Assembly: GCA_029204225.1 (NCBI GenBank)
Contig: MU832254.1
Span: 16,758 to 80,757 of the forward strand
Source: Diphasiastrum complanatum
Taxonomy: Eukaryota; Streptophyta; Lycopodiopsida; Lycopodiales; Lycopodiaceae
Reading direction: 5' to 3'
DNA: 64,000 bases
The notes under the pieces were generated by a model, which saw only the letters and a program-made list of their open reading frames with translations, did no database searches and was not told where the DNA came from. The translations under genes were made by a program, and so were the position numbers. This document shows positions 10,529 to 23,784 of the stretch, piece after piece (the stretch's first letter is position 1; every line of letters begins with the position of its first letter).

Positions 10529-11413
10529 GTGGAGCATATGAGGATCTTCGAATGTAGGGCCTATGTGCATGTTCCTGAGGAAACAAGAAAGAAATTGGAC
10601 AAGAGACGAAACCCATGTATATTTGTGGGGTATCTAGACAATGCACAAGGATACAAGCTATACGACCCCTGCAAGAATAAGGTGGTGTTATCACGAGATG
10701 TAATTTTCGAAGAATTAGAGCTATTGGAAGAAGGCACTAAGGAGGAAGTAGGACAATCAGAGATGATAACCATCGAGGACAGATGTGAGGCAACTTTCAG
10801 TGGGACAATAGAAGTCACAGACTATGAGCATGTGGGTGAAGACAATAACCAGGAGGATACTGAGGACCCCGACCCTACTGTGGGTAATGAGCTGCTACAC
10901 AGACCCAAGAGGTCAGTAAGAGAAAGAAAAGCACCCAATAGATATGATGAAATGAGATTCATAGGATACAAAGCTGTTGAATACAAAGTCATTAAAGAGC
11001 CTGAGAGCCTGCCCGAAGCACAAGAAAGTCCAGAATGGGAACAATGGCAACATGCCATGGAGGAGGAATTAAGATCAATTGAAGAAAATGATGCATGGGA
11101 CATGGTAGACTTGCCTCTTGGGAGAAAAGAAATCAGAAGCAAATGGGTGTTCAAGGTTAAGTACACAGCTGATGGGAATGTTGAGAGATTCAAAGCCCGA
11201 TTGGTGGCAAAAGGCTTCAGTCAGGTAGAGGGGATAGACTACATGGAGACATTTGCCCCATTAATGAAGATGTCGTCACTCAGGTTGCTGATAGCTTGGG
11301 TGACCATACCTGACATGGAGATTGAACAGATGGATGTGAAAACGGCCTTTTTGCATGGGGAGCTACAGGAGAAAGTTTACATGAGGCAATCACCTCTAGA
11401 GGGATGGAAGTGA
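10529..11413 (+). CDS. Copia post-integrase linker and N-terminal RT
   Basis: A 294-codon open frame. The first ~60 codons (MRIFECRAYVHVPEETRKKL, then IFVGYLDNAQGYKLYDP and VVLSRDVIFEE) are the region after the copia integrase core. An acidic linker follows. From about codon 165 the RT domain starts: EWEQWQHAMEEELRSIEEN, then KWVFKVKYTADGNVERFKAR, LVAKGFSQVEGIDYMETFAP and MDVKTAFLHGEL. It stops at TGA 11411-11413. A frameshift after GW lets LLKKALYGLKQSSRMW continue in another frame. The catalytic YVDD lies in the deleted part downstream, so no functional polymerase is possible. Confidence 0.88.
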   Translation: MEHMRIFECRAYVHVPEETRKKLDKRRNPCIFVGYLDNAQGYKLYDPCKNKVVLSRDVIFEELELLEEGTKEEVGQSEMITIEDRCEATFSGTIEVTDYEHVGEDNNQEDTEDPDPTVGNELLHRPKRSVRERKAPNRYDEMRFIGYKAVEYKVIKEPESLPEAQESPEWEQWQHAMEEELRSIEENDAWDMVDLPLGRKEIRSKWVFKVKYTADGNVERFKARLVAKGFSQVEGIDYMETFAPLMKMSSLRLLIAWVTIPDMEIEQMDVKTAFLHGELQEKVYMRQSPLEGWK

Positions 11414-11765
11414 GAAGGTATGTCTCTTGAAGAAGGCTTTGTATGGCCTTAAACAGTCATCTAGAATGTGGTATCTACGTCTAGATGAATTCCTTCTCAA
11501 GATTGGATTATGAATTGGCGATAGAAAGATCATTAATGACCCTTCAGAATGATAATTAGGGATCTCTGTTTCTGAGAAAGAATGCAGGAATACACAAGAG
11601 GAGCAAACATATCAACATACAATATCATTTCATAAGAGACCTAGTGCAAGAAGGATCGCTTGTGCTCAAATATTGTCTGACTGCCAGAATGCTTGCTGAC
11701 ATAATGACAAAGGCTTTAGTCAAACAACGTTTTGTGTTCTTGAGGGATTTGTTAGGAATTAGTTC
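11414..11765 (+). pseudogene. RT thumb remnant joined to RNase H C-terminus
   Basis: LKKALYGLKQSSRMWYLRLDEFLLKIG (split over frames) runs to about 11510. The sequence then jumps, near 11530-11590, to SKHINIQYHFIRDLVQEG, LVLKYCLTARMLADIMTKAL and a short terminal tail. The missing piece covers the YVDD palm and most of RNase H. GAGAGAGGGAT before the 3' LTR at 11804 is the polypurine tract. Confidence 0.85.
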
Positions 11766-11803
11766 TTATAATCCAGACTGAGACTATGAAATGAGAGAGG
11801 GAT

Positions 11804-12094
11804 TGTTAGTTAAACTGTTAGAATAAATGGACATTTCATAGTCCTAGTCGGCTAAACAAGTAGTTTAAGTGTTTCTTGATGTTGTCATATGACGTGGCAT
11901 AAGGCATCATCTTGATGTAGAGTGCCTTTTGATATATATAATGGTGATCGATGAGTATGTTGACACCTTGTTTTGTGATGATTTTGCTTTGTACAATTGA
12001 TTGATCATTGCTTGTGTATAATTCACTTTAGAGCTTTATTGATTAACATCTTTTGAGCTATGATTACTGACGTGATAGAATTCGTTAAGCTACA
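11804..12094 (+). repeat. 3' LTR of the 8.8-12.1 kb copia
   Basis: 291 bp, TGTTAGTTAAACTG to GCTACA, colinear with 8782-9075. Differences include a 2-bp deletion in the TATA run and scattered substitutions. It is followed directly by the ATTTG target duplication. Confidence 0.92.
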
Positions 12095-12099
12095 ATTTG

Positions 12100-13370
12100 A
12101 TCCGATTGGAATGAGACAACATGGATTAACATACACTTCACTGTCTAGAGTGAAAAGAAAAAAAAAAAACCCTTTATTTAGACTGACATTTCCACATTAA
12201 CATATGTAAAAAAGTGCAGCATTTGCTATCAATTGCTAACTTGAAAAATACAAGTACAAATATACAAAACTAAGCAAAAACACCTCTAATGGTACAAACA
12301 CTTAAAGCTAGATACTCATGCACACATTACAAAAACGCAATAACAAACTACAATCTTATGGCATCTCACATATTATGCTTACAAGAAATACATGAAAGAA
12401 AATTCCAAACATTTCCGAAGGAAATTGGTTCCATAACTAGTCTTGGCAAACATGGTTCGTGTTTGCTATATTCAAAACATCTATGTGATTGAATGCACAC
12501 GAACAAATGATCATAGACAATTCTAAATTCATAATAGCTACATATAACAAAGCCACAAGACATGCAATACAAATAATAGCTCTACACTTTGCTATCATCA
12601 TCGCTCATGATATTTTTGCTATCGACCTACCAAACAATGTTGCAGAGAAAGCATCGTTAGAATCCAATTCCTGTACTGAGGAAACTAATTCTTCAGAACT
12701 TCTGAAGATTGCCATGACAGATCTTCAATAAGTTTAAGACATGCCCTGCTCCAAGCCTCCAAGGCCTCAAGAAATTCAGATCGAGTGTGAACACTTAGGC
12801 TGCAGCTCTCGACTGCAGCGAAGTGCTAACAGTTCTATCAATTGCAAGAGTGTAGGAGCTGAATATAACACTGGCATTCAATTATGGCCAAGCACTGGTT
12901 TCATCTACCAGAATGATTGCAATCTGTTTGAAGAGTATAGATCTGTGACGAAATAAATTTAGCGCAAATCTGTCACACAATATAGTGCTCAGTGTTCAGC
13001 TCGGAAGGGAAGGGGAGAGTAAGCCCAATGCAAATCTCTTCATATTTCTTGCTTTCTTTCACTCCAGAGCCACATATTTAAGCACTTTGCCTGTACTAAC
13101 AGATGTAAGCTGCAAGAAGTAACTACAGCAAAATCATATGACCTGCAGCGAGTTCTGGAGCGAAAAATCACAGCAGTACAGCAGTTACAATGTACAAAGG
13201 TGCAACATCAGGCCGGCTAATTATGGAAACGCTGCGAGGGAGAGCATCTTGGAGCTGATTATGGTGGGCATACCAAAGACGGAAGAACGTTAGCATCGCA
13301 GATTCGCAGACTGACCCAGCAGGCGCGAGGGGAGGAGAGAGAGAGAGAGAGAGGAGCAGAAAGAGAAATG
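12100..13370. other. Non-coding; right flank of copia insertion, less AT-rich toward 13 kb
   Basis: No protein domain recognised. Short open frames at 12289-12956 (+) have no motif. From about 12730 the sequence is visibly richer in GC than neighbouring retroelement debris and lacks their motifs. It may be host DNA, for instance leader or intron of a gene read leftward from the candidate promoter at 13.4 kb, but no exon can be defended. Confidence 0.4.
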
Positions 13371-13420
13371 TGAAAAGCCTGGATCTTCTCGTGACGAGAT
13401 ATATATATACATATATACGG
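13338..13420 (-). promoter_or_regulatory. Candidate host promoter, minus strand
   Basis: Read on the minus strand: a TATA-like run GTATATATGTATATATATAT (13400-13419), then about 45-60 bp downstream a CT-rich tract (13338-13353) typical of plant leaders, then an ATG at 13296 followed by a short open frame. The surrounding sequence is GC-richer than the rest of the window. Evidence is compositional only. Confidence 0.3.
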
Positions 13421-13710
13421 ATGATGGATCGGTCAATGAACGGATGAGATCGAGCCACAGAGCCCAGGATGGACCGCCCCGATCCGTGGTTGCATACTGC
13501 TAAGGAACAGACGAGATTTAGCCACAAAGCCTTGGGCAGATGGACGGTGTTTGGCCACGAATCCTGGTATAGACCACGAACTGTTACATATCTTATGGAA
13601 GGCTGTACCAGCTACTTAGATAGGTACCATCCACATTGTGGAGTGGCTTTAAAAGCAGTTTATGGGATTTTATGGGATTCTTGTTTCACTAGAGTCTAGA
13701 CTATGGAGAG

Positions 13711-13850
13711 TCTTTAACTTCCACTCATTTACTCTCTCTCACTTAACTTGCACTGTTAGGTGCTTTAACTTTCACTCCTTGACTCTCCTCACTTAACTTG
13801 CACCAACTTTCACTCATTGACTCTCTCTCACTTAACTTGTACCATTATAT
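13711..13850 (+). repeat. Imperfect tandem repeat (~45 bp x3)
   Basis: Three units of the form TTTAACTTTCACTCATTGACTC, CTCTCACTTAACTTGCAC begin near 13712, 13763 and 13805. No coding potential. Confidence 0.75.
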
Positions 13851-13854
13851 GGGC

Positions 13855-15638
<1,784 letters not shown>

Positions 15639-16567
15639 ATGGAGTTCCGTCAAGCCTTCATTGGCTATGCAAACACCTTATGTCACTCATCAGTCACCAA
15701 AGATGACAAATTAAGTGGGTTAAACTCCCACCAATGGGTTAAAAATATTGCAATTTATACTTCCTATTGTTATTTGAATTTGTTTAGGAGAGAATGTGAG
15801 GAGTACAAAATTTGTTTGAGAATAGGGACTTTATGAAAGACATGATAATATGAGATAGATAGTTAGTCTTGTAGGTGGCTCCCCTCAAAAGAAATCAAAT
15901 GGAAGGAAGTGCAATCAAAACAATGAGATGTGATTGAAACATTGTACCTATTGAAAGAGATTTTCCAACTTCATTTATGGATATACTAGTTCATCTTCTT
16001 GTGCATTTAATTAAAGAGATTCCTTTGCCTACCGCCCCCATGCACACTAGATGGGTTGAGCATTTTATGAAAGTGCTAAAGGACTTTGTGAGACAAAACA
16101 CAAGGCCAAAAGGTAGCATCATAGAAGGTTGGCTTGTTCATAAATCCTCATTTTACATCCTAGAATATTTCTCCCAATTACATTCTACTGCAGTTGACAC
16201 AAGAAAGAAGGCGAACATGTTAAAGACGAAGTATTGCTCATTTTACATCCTAGAATATTTCTCCCAATTACATTCTATTGCACCAAGGTTATGACATGAG
16301 GAAGAAGGTGAACGTGCTAAAGATGAAGTATTGCAAGAAGATTGTGTGAAAAGATGCCACCATTATTATGTGAAAAAATTGGAATATTCACGTTGTATGG
16401 TTGTGAATGGACAAGTAGACCTCAAAGCACACAAAATCCAAAACCAAAAAAACAATGACCTTGAAATGCAAAGAAACAAAAACATTCATAATATTATGAA
16501 AAGGAACATGACGGAGGCTCGACATCTACATGAGAATGATGAGCCCTTAAAACAAAAATCTTCATGA
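15639..16567 (+). pseudogene. CACTA (En/Spm) transposase-associated relic, DUF4218
   Basis: Fragments match the DUF4218 region carried by plant CACTA transposon proteins: DKLSGLNSHQW (family form KLSGLKSHD), then VIETLYLLK in one frame and ERDFPTSFMDILVHLLVHLI in the next, then MHTRWVEHFMKVLKDFVRQN with the family's RW-x(3)E-x(5)LK-x(2)VR pattern, then RPKGSIIEGWLVH, which corresponds to the P-E/K-GSIAEGY block. A 90-bp in-frame tandem duplication follows at 16148. Frame changes between blocks show it is dead. No 5'-CACTA terminal inverted repeat was located, and the catalytic transposase part upstream is not recognised. The C-terminal ~75 codons (16331-16567) are lysine/asparagine-rich without a motif. 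Confidence 0.75.
16148..16327 (+). repeat. 90-bp in-frame tandem duplication in CACTA relic
   Basis: TCATTTTACATCCTAGAATA starts at 16148 and again at 16238, each followed by TTTCTCCCAATTACATTCTA. The encoded SFYILEYFSQLHS appears twice in the same frame. Confidence 0.9.
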
Positions 16568-17551
16568 TAAACATGTGAATGGGTTTATGATGCTTTGGAA
16601 AAAGCAACAAAAGATTGTGCACAGGAGTTAGAAGAATAGAAATTTTGTTGGTAATTATTCATGACAAGTCACTATAATAGTTGAATGTTCTAGATTTTCT
16701 TACTCTATTTTGTGAACCCCAAACCCCAAACTACTCAAAATGTGTTGTTGTGTACATATGGACATCACTCTAGTGTTGAAGATGTTGACACCAAATTATG
16801 CATGTTTGATTGCAACATAATGGCAAATTTCTAACAAGAGAGTTGATGCAATGTGAAGGACACAAACATCATTTCAAGTGACTTAGACTATGTCGACACA
16901 CTATAACACGACTATGGAAGTAATGGAAAATATTTGATTTTTTATGTGGAATGGTTCAAGGTTAACTATCATGGATCGATGCGATAGTCAGAAATGATGT
17001 GTCTAGGTCCTTTGCAATTGACTCAGCAACAATGATTCATATGGACTCATATGACACATTCGTATTGCCACGACATTGTGAACATGCATATCTACCTTGC
17101 AAATTGTACTCTAAATTACATTATTTTTTTGTTTAATCACTTTAGCTTCATAAATGTGATGTCACATTGTCCATAAATCTAGCTTTGCAATAACAAGTCT
17201 ATGTTGTAGCTCAAATAAGACTATGTGTTGACTTAGACTATGTCGACACACTTCAACCCAAGAATCATATGTGTGCCATATCAATAGTTAATTTGGCTAC
17301 TACAATGTAGTTGTTGACGATGTCTATTCTTAGTTACATCACTCATTATACTATGCATAGTCGCCATGTACTCCATGGTATCAAGGGCCTAAGTTTTTAA
17401 TAATGTAATTAAGTGGTCTGGTCCCCTCTATGTGCAAAGGGACTTGGTACAAGTGGACCAAACTATTGATGGTTTCATTCCCTTTCTCAAATTGCCTATC
17501 CTCTCTCATTGTTTTGTATTGTGCTACATTCTCTTTAAAAAAGTTATGGTG

Positions 17552-17555
<4 letters not shown>
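16568..17555. other. Non-coding; 24-bp direct repeat pair
   Basis: No coding signal. An identical 24-mer containing GACTTAGACTATGTCGACAC occurs at 16879-16902 and 17229-17252, 350 bp apart. Possibly the non-coding part of the CACTA element; subterminal repeats are common there, but two copies are not enough to claim it. Confidence 0.45.

Positions 17556-17646
<91 letters not shown>
17556..17646 (+). repeat. (CT)n microsatellite
   Basis: About 45 uninterrupted CT units. Flanking sequence resembles neither of the two LTRs that carry CT arrays at 21.3 and 38.5 kb. Confidence 0.97.
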
Positions 17647-17647
<1 letters not shown>

Positions 17648-18390
17648 GAATGATATTTGCATGCTCTAATCACTCACATGATACTAGAGCTAGCTAATGG
17701 CTTACATTGTTTCAATTTTGGCATGCAATAGCTTTCTTAATTTCTAGGACAAAAAGAGAGTTTTCCTTGTTGGAAAACCCTAATTTTGTGCTAATTTTCA
17801 TTTTCATAACAAAGAGAGAGACTGGCTCTCTTAATTTTGGTTTTGACATTTATTAAATAAACTATTTGCAACTTTCTCTCTGGCTGTTAAAGATCCCTCT
17901 ACCCATCAATTATTAAATAAGTCCATTATAGGGCACTTTGTTACCATTTAGTTATAGGCCTATTTAGATCATGAAAACGAATTCTATGGAGCTATAAGGG
18001 TCATTGTAATGTCTAGCACATCTATAATCTTTTTTTTCAAAAAATAAACATTAAAAAAATTATATTTACGTTTAGCTTATTAAGGTTACCTCGAACATAT
18101 GGAGTCCGAAGAAGATAAAGATTTTGAATCTATATTGGTCTAGAGAGCAAGATCTTGAGCCCATGAGAGCCCCTTAAACCACCAAATTTTGATCTTCAAA
18201 GAATAATCCTTAAGGTATTGTCTCAGAATAAATTCGGTGATTGATAAAATTTGTTTGGAAGGCCACGTATTGTGCTAGCAAAGGGCGTTTAAAGAGTACC
18301 ACCTTGAGTTTCATCTTCAATATCAAATAATCATTTAGAGAAAAAAATCTTGAGACAACATCTTTAGTTGGTTAAAACTCCAATGAGGCC
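17647..18390. other. Non-coding, nothing recognised
   Basis: AT-rich with no supported feature. Confidence 0.5.
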
Positions 18391-18606
18391 ATTATAGCCA
18401 TTTAACCCAACGGGGTTGGCTCAGTTGGTTGGCTTGGCATCCAAAGTTTCTTTGGTCCCAGGTTCGAGCCTCCCCTTGGAAACCAAGAAGCATTATAGCC
18501 ATTTAACCCAACGGGGTTGGCTCAACTGGTTAGCTTGGCATCCAAAGTTTCTTTGGTCCCAGGTTCGAGCCTCCCCTTGGAAAGCAAGAAGCATTATAGC
18601 CATTTA
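18391..18606 (+). mobile_element. Duplicated tRNA-like SINE unit
   Basis: A 101-bp unit occurs twice in tandem (18391-18491 and 18492-18592), and the 14-bp ATTATAGCCATTTA recurs once more at 18593-18606. Each unit contains a pol III A box (TGGCTCAGTTGG at 18417-18428; TGGCTCAACTGG at 18518-18529) and, 33 bp further on, a B-box-like GGTTCGAGCC (18461-18470 and 18562-18571), the spacing of a tRNA promoter. The acceptor and T stems do not fold into a proper cloverleaf, so this is not a functional tRNA gene. The 14-mer bounding each unit looks like a target-site duplication, suggesting a SINE head inserted once and then duplicated with its flank. Confidence 0.65.
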
Positions 18607-20059
18607 GAAGCCCTTACCTGGAAAACACTAGTTGACACTTTGAACTTATTGCAAGTATTTAGGGGCCAAAATCCCTAATATTAAAGCTTAACTATTATTA
18701 TCTCCATGTTTAGTTACCCAAAATTTGAAACAATTTGAGACATGGATATTAGGCCTTCAAAGTCAAGTTTATTAGTTATGTTTTAAAATTCTATTCAAGG
18801 CATGTGGGGGTTGGAACACATGACTCAAGGAGCATTTCAATGGAATGTAAGAGTACATGGGAAAAGTTCAACTTTGTATGTTATTCACAATTTTGGTATA
18901 AGGCCCAAGTATGGCATCGTGCATGTGTAAGCCCACAACCTCTAGTGGCAAATATTAAATTAAGGTTCAAGGCCAAGTATAGAAGCATGTGTTTGTAAGC
19001 CCAACTTGCATTGCCTATACTTAGCATGGGGGATTAAAATCATTTTTGTGAGTTATGATATTAAACTTGAATTTTAGAACTATAAAAAGTTTAAACTTGA
19101 GCTTATAAAGTTTTTTAAGTTTTTTAAGTTAATCCTTGTAACTTAGATTATCTTATTCCCATAAGCAAAAGTGAGAAAGGGCCCCACTCTTTTTCCCATA
19201 AGTAGAACTCTTTTGTAACCAATAACATCATTAATTTGATTTAAGAAATGCTAGCATTTAGGATCCTCAAATCATTGTTATCAAATAGGGATGCTTTTGC
19301 TTCTACTGTTGCATTATGTGCTTATTGATTATGTGATAATTATGTAATGTAAGAGTATGATGTAATGTGAGTAGTGCCTCTCTTTCATGCATTAGTTTAT
19401 TTGTAGCATGCTTGAGTGAATCTTTATTTTCCTTTGTTATTTCTATCTCCAAAGAGGGTGTAGTTATGGAGTTGATGAATGTTGTGTTGTAGTGTGATGG
19501 GTTGTTGTAATATAGGTTTGTGCTGTGTAATATGTGATAACTTGTTCTTGAATATGGATGGCAAATGTGTTGTGGAATGCAATTAGTAGGTGTATGAACC
19601 ATCTCCAAGGCTACTAATCAGAACACATCCCACTTGCCATTGTACTACACAACATCTTGAATAAAAGAAAAATACTACATTTGGCACATTTCCCAGGGAG
19701 CCAAATGCCTCAAACATCTTCTTTATTTTGTTCTACTTTGGTTGTAATATGAGTCATTAGCCTTGTGTGCAAATTTTGTCACTTTGACATTGTTTTATTT
19801 TTTGTTGTGTTGTTCTACATTTTTCTATGATGAATGCATGTGCAGGGCTACATACTTGCTAAATCTATCCTCTCACAACTAAAAAAAATTAGATGATAGG
19901 TTCAGGGGAGGCCATTTCTGCCTTGGTATATAGATTTTTAGAAATTGTGATCGTAGATGGATTTATATCAGTCAGTAAAGGTACATTTGTAGCCTATTAT
20001 TCAAACATCAAATGGCCAATTGAGAACCAGCCAAAACTCCAATGGATCTAGGTTCGAAA
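18607..20059. other. Non-coding, nothing recognised
   Basis: No domain recognised. A weak repeat of an AGGCCCAAGTATGG-type phrase occurs near 18900 and 18970. Short frames at 18804 (+) and 19303 (-) have no motif. Confidence 0.45.
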
Positions 20060-20795
20060 CATTTGAAGGACCAATGTCCCTAGTTTTGTGAAGAAGTCAA
20101 ATAGATGAAATAATATCCTTATCATTCTATTATTGATTCTCTTATGTATGCCATAATGTGTACTAGACCTAACATTGCTCATTCAGTTAGTACATTAAGC
20201 CAATACATGTCAAATCCAAGTTTCATTCATTGGAAAGCTCTACTTAGAGTTCTTCGATATTTATAATCGACACAGAATTATTGCATTTGCTATGGTGGAA
20301 ATTTGAATGACCATATTAATCTTCTTCAAGGTTTTACAGATGTAGTCGATTGGGCTGGAGATGCTTACAGGAGAAAATTAACATCAAGATATGTCTTTCC
20401 ATTCAACAAAGTTCTTGTCTCTTAGAATAGCAAGAAGTAGAATTCGACTGCATTATCATCGACATAGGTTGATTACATTGTCGCTGCACATGCTACAAAA
20501 GAAGCTATCTAGTTAAGGTGTCTATTGTCGGACATCAATCTTAATTAGTTACAAGCAACTTCCATCTTTTGCAACAATCAAAGTACAATTGCTTTATTTC
20601 TTAATCCTAGGTATCATTCTTGGAGCAAGCACATTGAGGTAGAGTATCATTTCGTCAGAGAGAAAGTATTTGAAAGGGAGGTTATTCTAATTTTTTGCAG
20701 AACAAATTTCATGATAGCGGATATATTTACTAAAGCATTATCGTTCGACAATTATTCTAAGTTTAGTAGTATGCTCAACTTAATGCCTTGATTTT
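20060..20795 (+). pseudogene. Copia RT connection-RNase H relic
   Basis: Reads [40 protein letters not shown], then an eroded SDSDWAGD block (TDVVDWAGDAYRRKLTSRY), HATKEAI, IFCNNQSTIALFLN, SKHIEVEYHFVREKV and ADIFTKALS, ending FSSMLNLMP with a stop. It resembles the RNase H at 6.3-6.9 kb. At least five in-frame stops. AAGGGAGAGAG at 20811-20821 is the polypurine tract. Confidence 0.85.
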
Positions 20796-20821
20796 TACGA
20801 GTTCACATTAAGGGAGAGAGT

Positions 20822-20955
20822 TAGATTACATTACTTAAATCATTCTGTAATGTGGAATTACTCTGTGGTTTTACTCACATTGTCAAAACAGTGTCGAAGT
20901 ATTTGACCATCTATAGAAATACATGTATTGCCAACATAGTGTTGAATATACCTAA
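20822..20955 (+). repeat. Start of copia 3' LTR, cut by a nested LTR
   Basis: Sequence following the polypurine tract. It is interrupted at 20956 by another LTR that begins TGTGAGAAATATC. Only about 130 bp remain on this side. Confidence 0.5.
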
Positions 20956-21727
<772 letters not shown>

Positions 21728-21738
21728 TGGTATCAGAG
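21728..21738 (+). promoter_or_regulatory. Primer binding site (initiator tRNA-Met type)
   Basis: TGGTATCAGAG directly follows the LTR end TTCACA. This is the standard plant copia site, complementary to the 3' end of initiator tRNA-Met, used to prime minus-strand DNA. Confidence 0.9.
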
Positions 21739-22996
21739 ATATTGTTGCAGTTTATTGAAGGATCAGCCATCTTTAGCAAGGATTTGGAGGAGTTACCAAT
21801 TCTAGAGTGTGCTAGATTGATTTCTACTCAAAAATCAAGCATTTTTCATGTGTGAAATTGAATTTTGTAGATCAAAACTCCATATAGATTTATGAATTTG
21901 AAGAAGGCTGGTTTCACACTTTACTTACTAGATTTGGACGACTTTAATTGCATTAGATAGGTCTCATCGGAAACCACAAGATTGTATATCAACTTTGTAG
22001 CAATTGCATATAGAATTTGAATGATTCAATTTTTTTTCAAAACCCTAAATTTGTTTGGATCTTTTTTTTTTTTTGAGGTTGTTGGACTTCTCAAGAGTGT
22101 GTTTCAAGTTTAGGAAGTGTAAAAGTTCATGAGATTGTAGGTTGATCATGTGTTGATCAAGTATCTTCCATTCTATGTGTTGATTTTGCTAGGTTTGGTG
22201 CAAGAAAGAGATTTGTGAGGTTCCATATCTTTGTGATTTCTTCTTGAGTTCATTTTTTGACATTCAAGAGAGTGCTTTGTGCATTGGAATAGGTTGAAAG
22301 ATGTTGAAATTTCACAATTCTAGCTTGACCAATTTTGGTCACATGCATTGTAATTGGCAAGATGGCCATGTAAATAGATGCCACACGTGCCAAATAGCAT
22401 AGGATGCTTTCCCAAGACTTCATTCCTCATATTACATTGTGATAGCATCTTTGAAATGAGGCCAAAGTGTGCTTAGATAAGCTAGAGAAATTGTAGGAGC
22501 CAAAAATAGTATGTTTTACATTGTTTTTGGATCTTGAGATCTTGACTCCATATTAGGGTGGATCCAATGACCTATTAGGCTAGATGTTAGGGTTAGGTTA
22601 TGATAAGTACAGATATGCCCTAAAACATTCAGATCCATGCTTGAAATGTATAAATGTATGATGGGATCTCCATCAAAATATCAAGAAAAACCGAGTTTTT
22701 CCACTTCTATCATCATTGTCTTTTGGTGGCGAGTTCTAGCTATTGGATGTGAGTGTTCTTATGCATTAATTGCTTGGTTTGGAAGTTACTGAACCTGTTT
22801 ACAGGTGTGAGAAGCTTTTTGTACTTTGGTTCATTTGATCAAATCTATGCGGCTAATGTGGAGTTAAATGCCAAATTTGCTACTTTTGGTAACTAGTCTT
22901 GATTCTAGCTCATAGTTTGGATCTAGATCTTTGATTTGTGCATCCTCCATCACTTTTAGGATTGATTGGGATTAATTTTGTTGTAAAATTTTGTCA
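21739..22996 (+). other. Copia leader, then a second LTR of unresolved start
   Basis: No coding domain. The right end (…TTTTGTCA at 22996) is an LTR terminus because a primer binding site follows. A TATA-like TGTATAAATG lies near 22650-22662. The start of this second LTR was not identified; it lies somewhere in 22.3-22.6 kb. Confidence 0.5.
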
Positions 22997-23009
22997 TGGT
23001 ATTAGAGCC
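22997..23009 (+). promoter_or_regulatory. Primer binding site, variant
   Basis: TGGTATTAGAGCC, one mismatch from the initiator tRNA-Met site, immediately after TTTTGTCA. It marks the start of the internal region leading to the gag at 23.8 kb. Confidence 0.75.
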
Positions 23010-23784
23010 TAATCAAAAGTGAGCTTTTGATTTTCTCAAGCTTAGATCCTAGATTTGAGAAGTATTGGGTTTGCCCTTGCTACTAGTTGCTAATCTAGTG
23101 ATTGTACCTTCAAATTTGGTTTCATTTGAGTGATAATAGATCAAAGGGAACTTGTTTTGCTGAGTTATAGCTGCAAGAACCAAGAGTGACCCATTTCCAT
23201 TCAACCAAACCAAATTAGAAAGTTCTTATGAGTTGAATCTTGGAGTAGAGATTTTCATAAGAATTTGAATGCCACCATTCTTCAGAAGTTTGGATCAGTC
23301 ATTTGAGAGCTTAATTAGGTCGTTCTTAGGCTTCTTAAGGTCCTGAAATACACCTTTTAGGTTCATATCAAGTGTTTTGATGATTTTTTCATCTAGAAAT
23401 GCAAAACTAGTGAAAATTGTGTTTCTATTCTACTCGGTTTTGGATAGGTTTGTGATTGAATATGTCAATGTGATTCAACCTGATTTAAGAGGCTTCATTT
23501 GTAAGACATTTGTGTGTTATAAAGTGCTTCTGGTTCAATATAGGTGGATTTTTACCCTTCTTGTGAAGTTGAGATCAAGGAGGAGACTAGTTTTGATCAA
23601 ATCTATGTTAAATTTGGATCTAGTTTGGATCTAGAAGATAGATCAAGCTCAAGATCACCTTAGATCTTGTTGAGAAATCAGAGAGTGATTCATCTCAAGT
23701 CCCAAATAGAGTGGGATAGCTAATAGTGATCATATCTTGTACAATCTATCTTGTTTCTTTGAATCTATCTCCCTATCATTGAAG
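23010..23784 (+). other. Copia 5' untranslated leader
   Basis: Sequence between the primer binding site and gag. No domain is visible; the 85-codon frame at 23377 has no gag similarity. Confidence 0.45.

Larger units (their letters stand above)
8777..12099 (+). mobile_element. Internally deleted copia element with LTRs and TSD
   Basis: The best-defined element in the window. The 5' LTR is 8782-9075 and the 3' LTR 11804-12094, both TGTTAGTTAAACTG to CTACA. A perfect 5-bp target duplication ATTTG sits at 8777-8781 and 12095-12099. The LTRs differ at roughly 30 of 290 aligned positions by eye (about 10%), implying an old insertion. Internal order: gag, zinc knuckle, broken protease, [deletion of most integrase], post-integrase linker, RT N-terminal half, frameshift, [deletion including the YVDD region], RNase H C-terminus, purine tract. 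At about 3.3 kb it is shorter than a full copia element (usually near 5 kb). Confidence 0.92.

Noticed and set aside
10822-11193. 123-codon minus-strand ORF
   Set aside because: Antisense shadow of the copia linker and RT frame at 10529-11413.
18411-18480. Functional tRNA gene
   Set aside because: A and B boxes are present but acceptor and T stems do not pair, and a second copy sits 101 bp away; better explained as a SINE-type unit.
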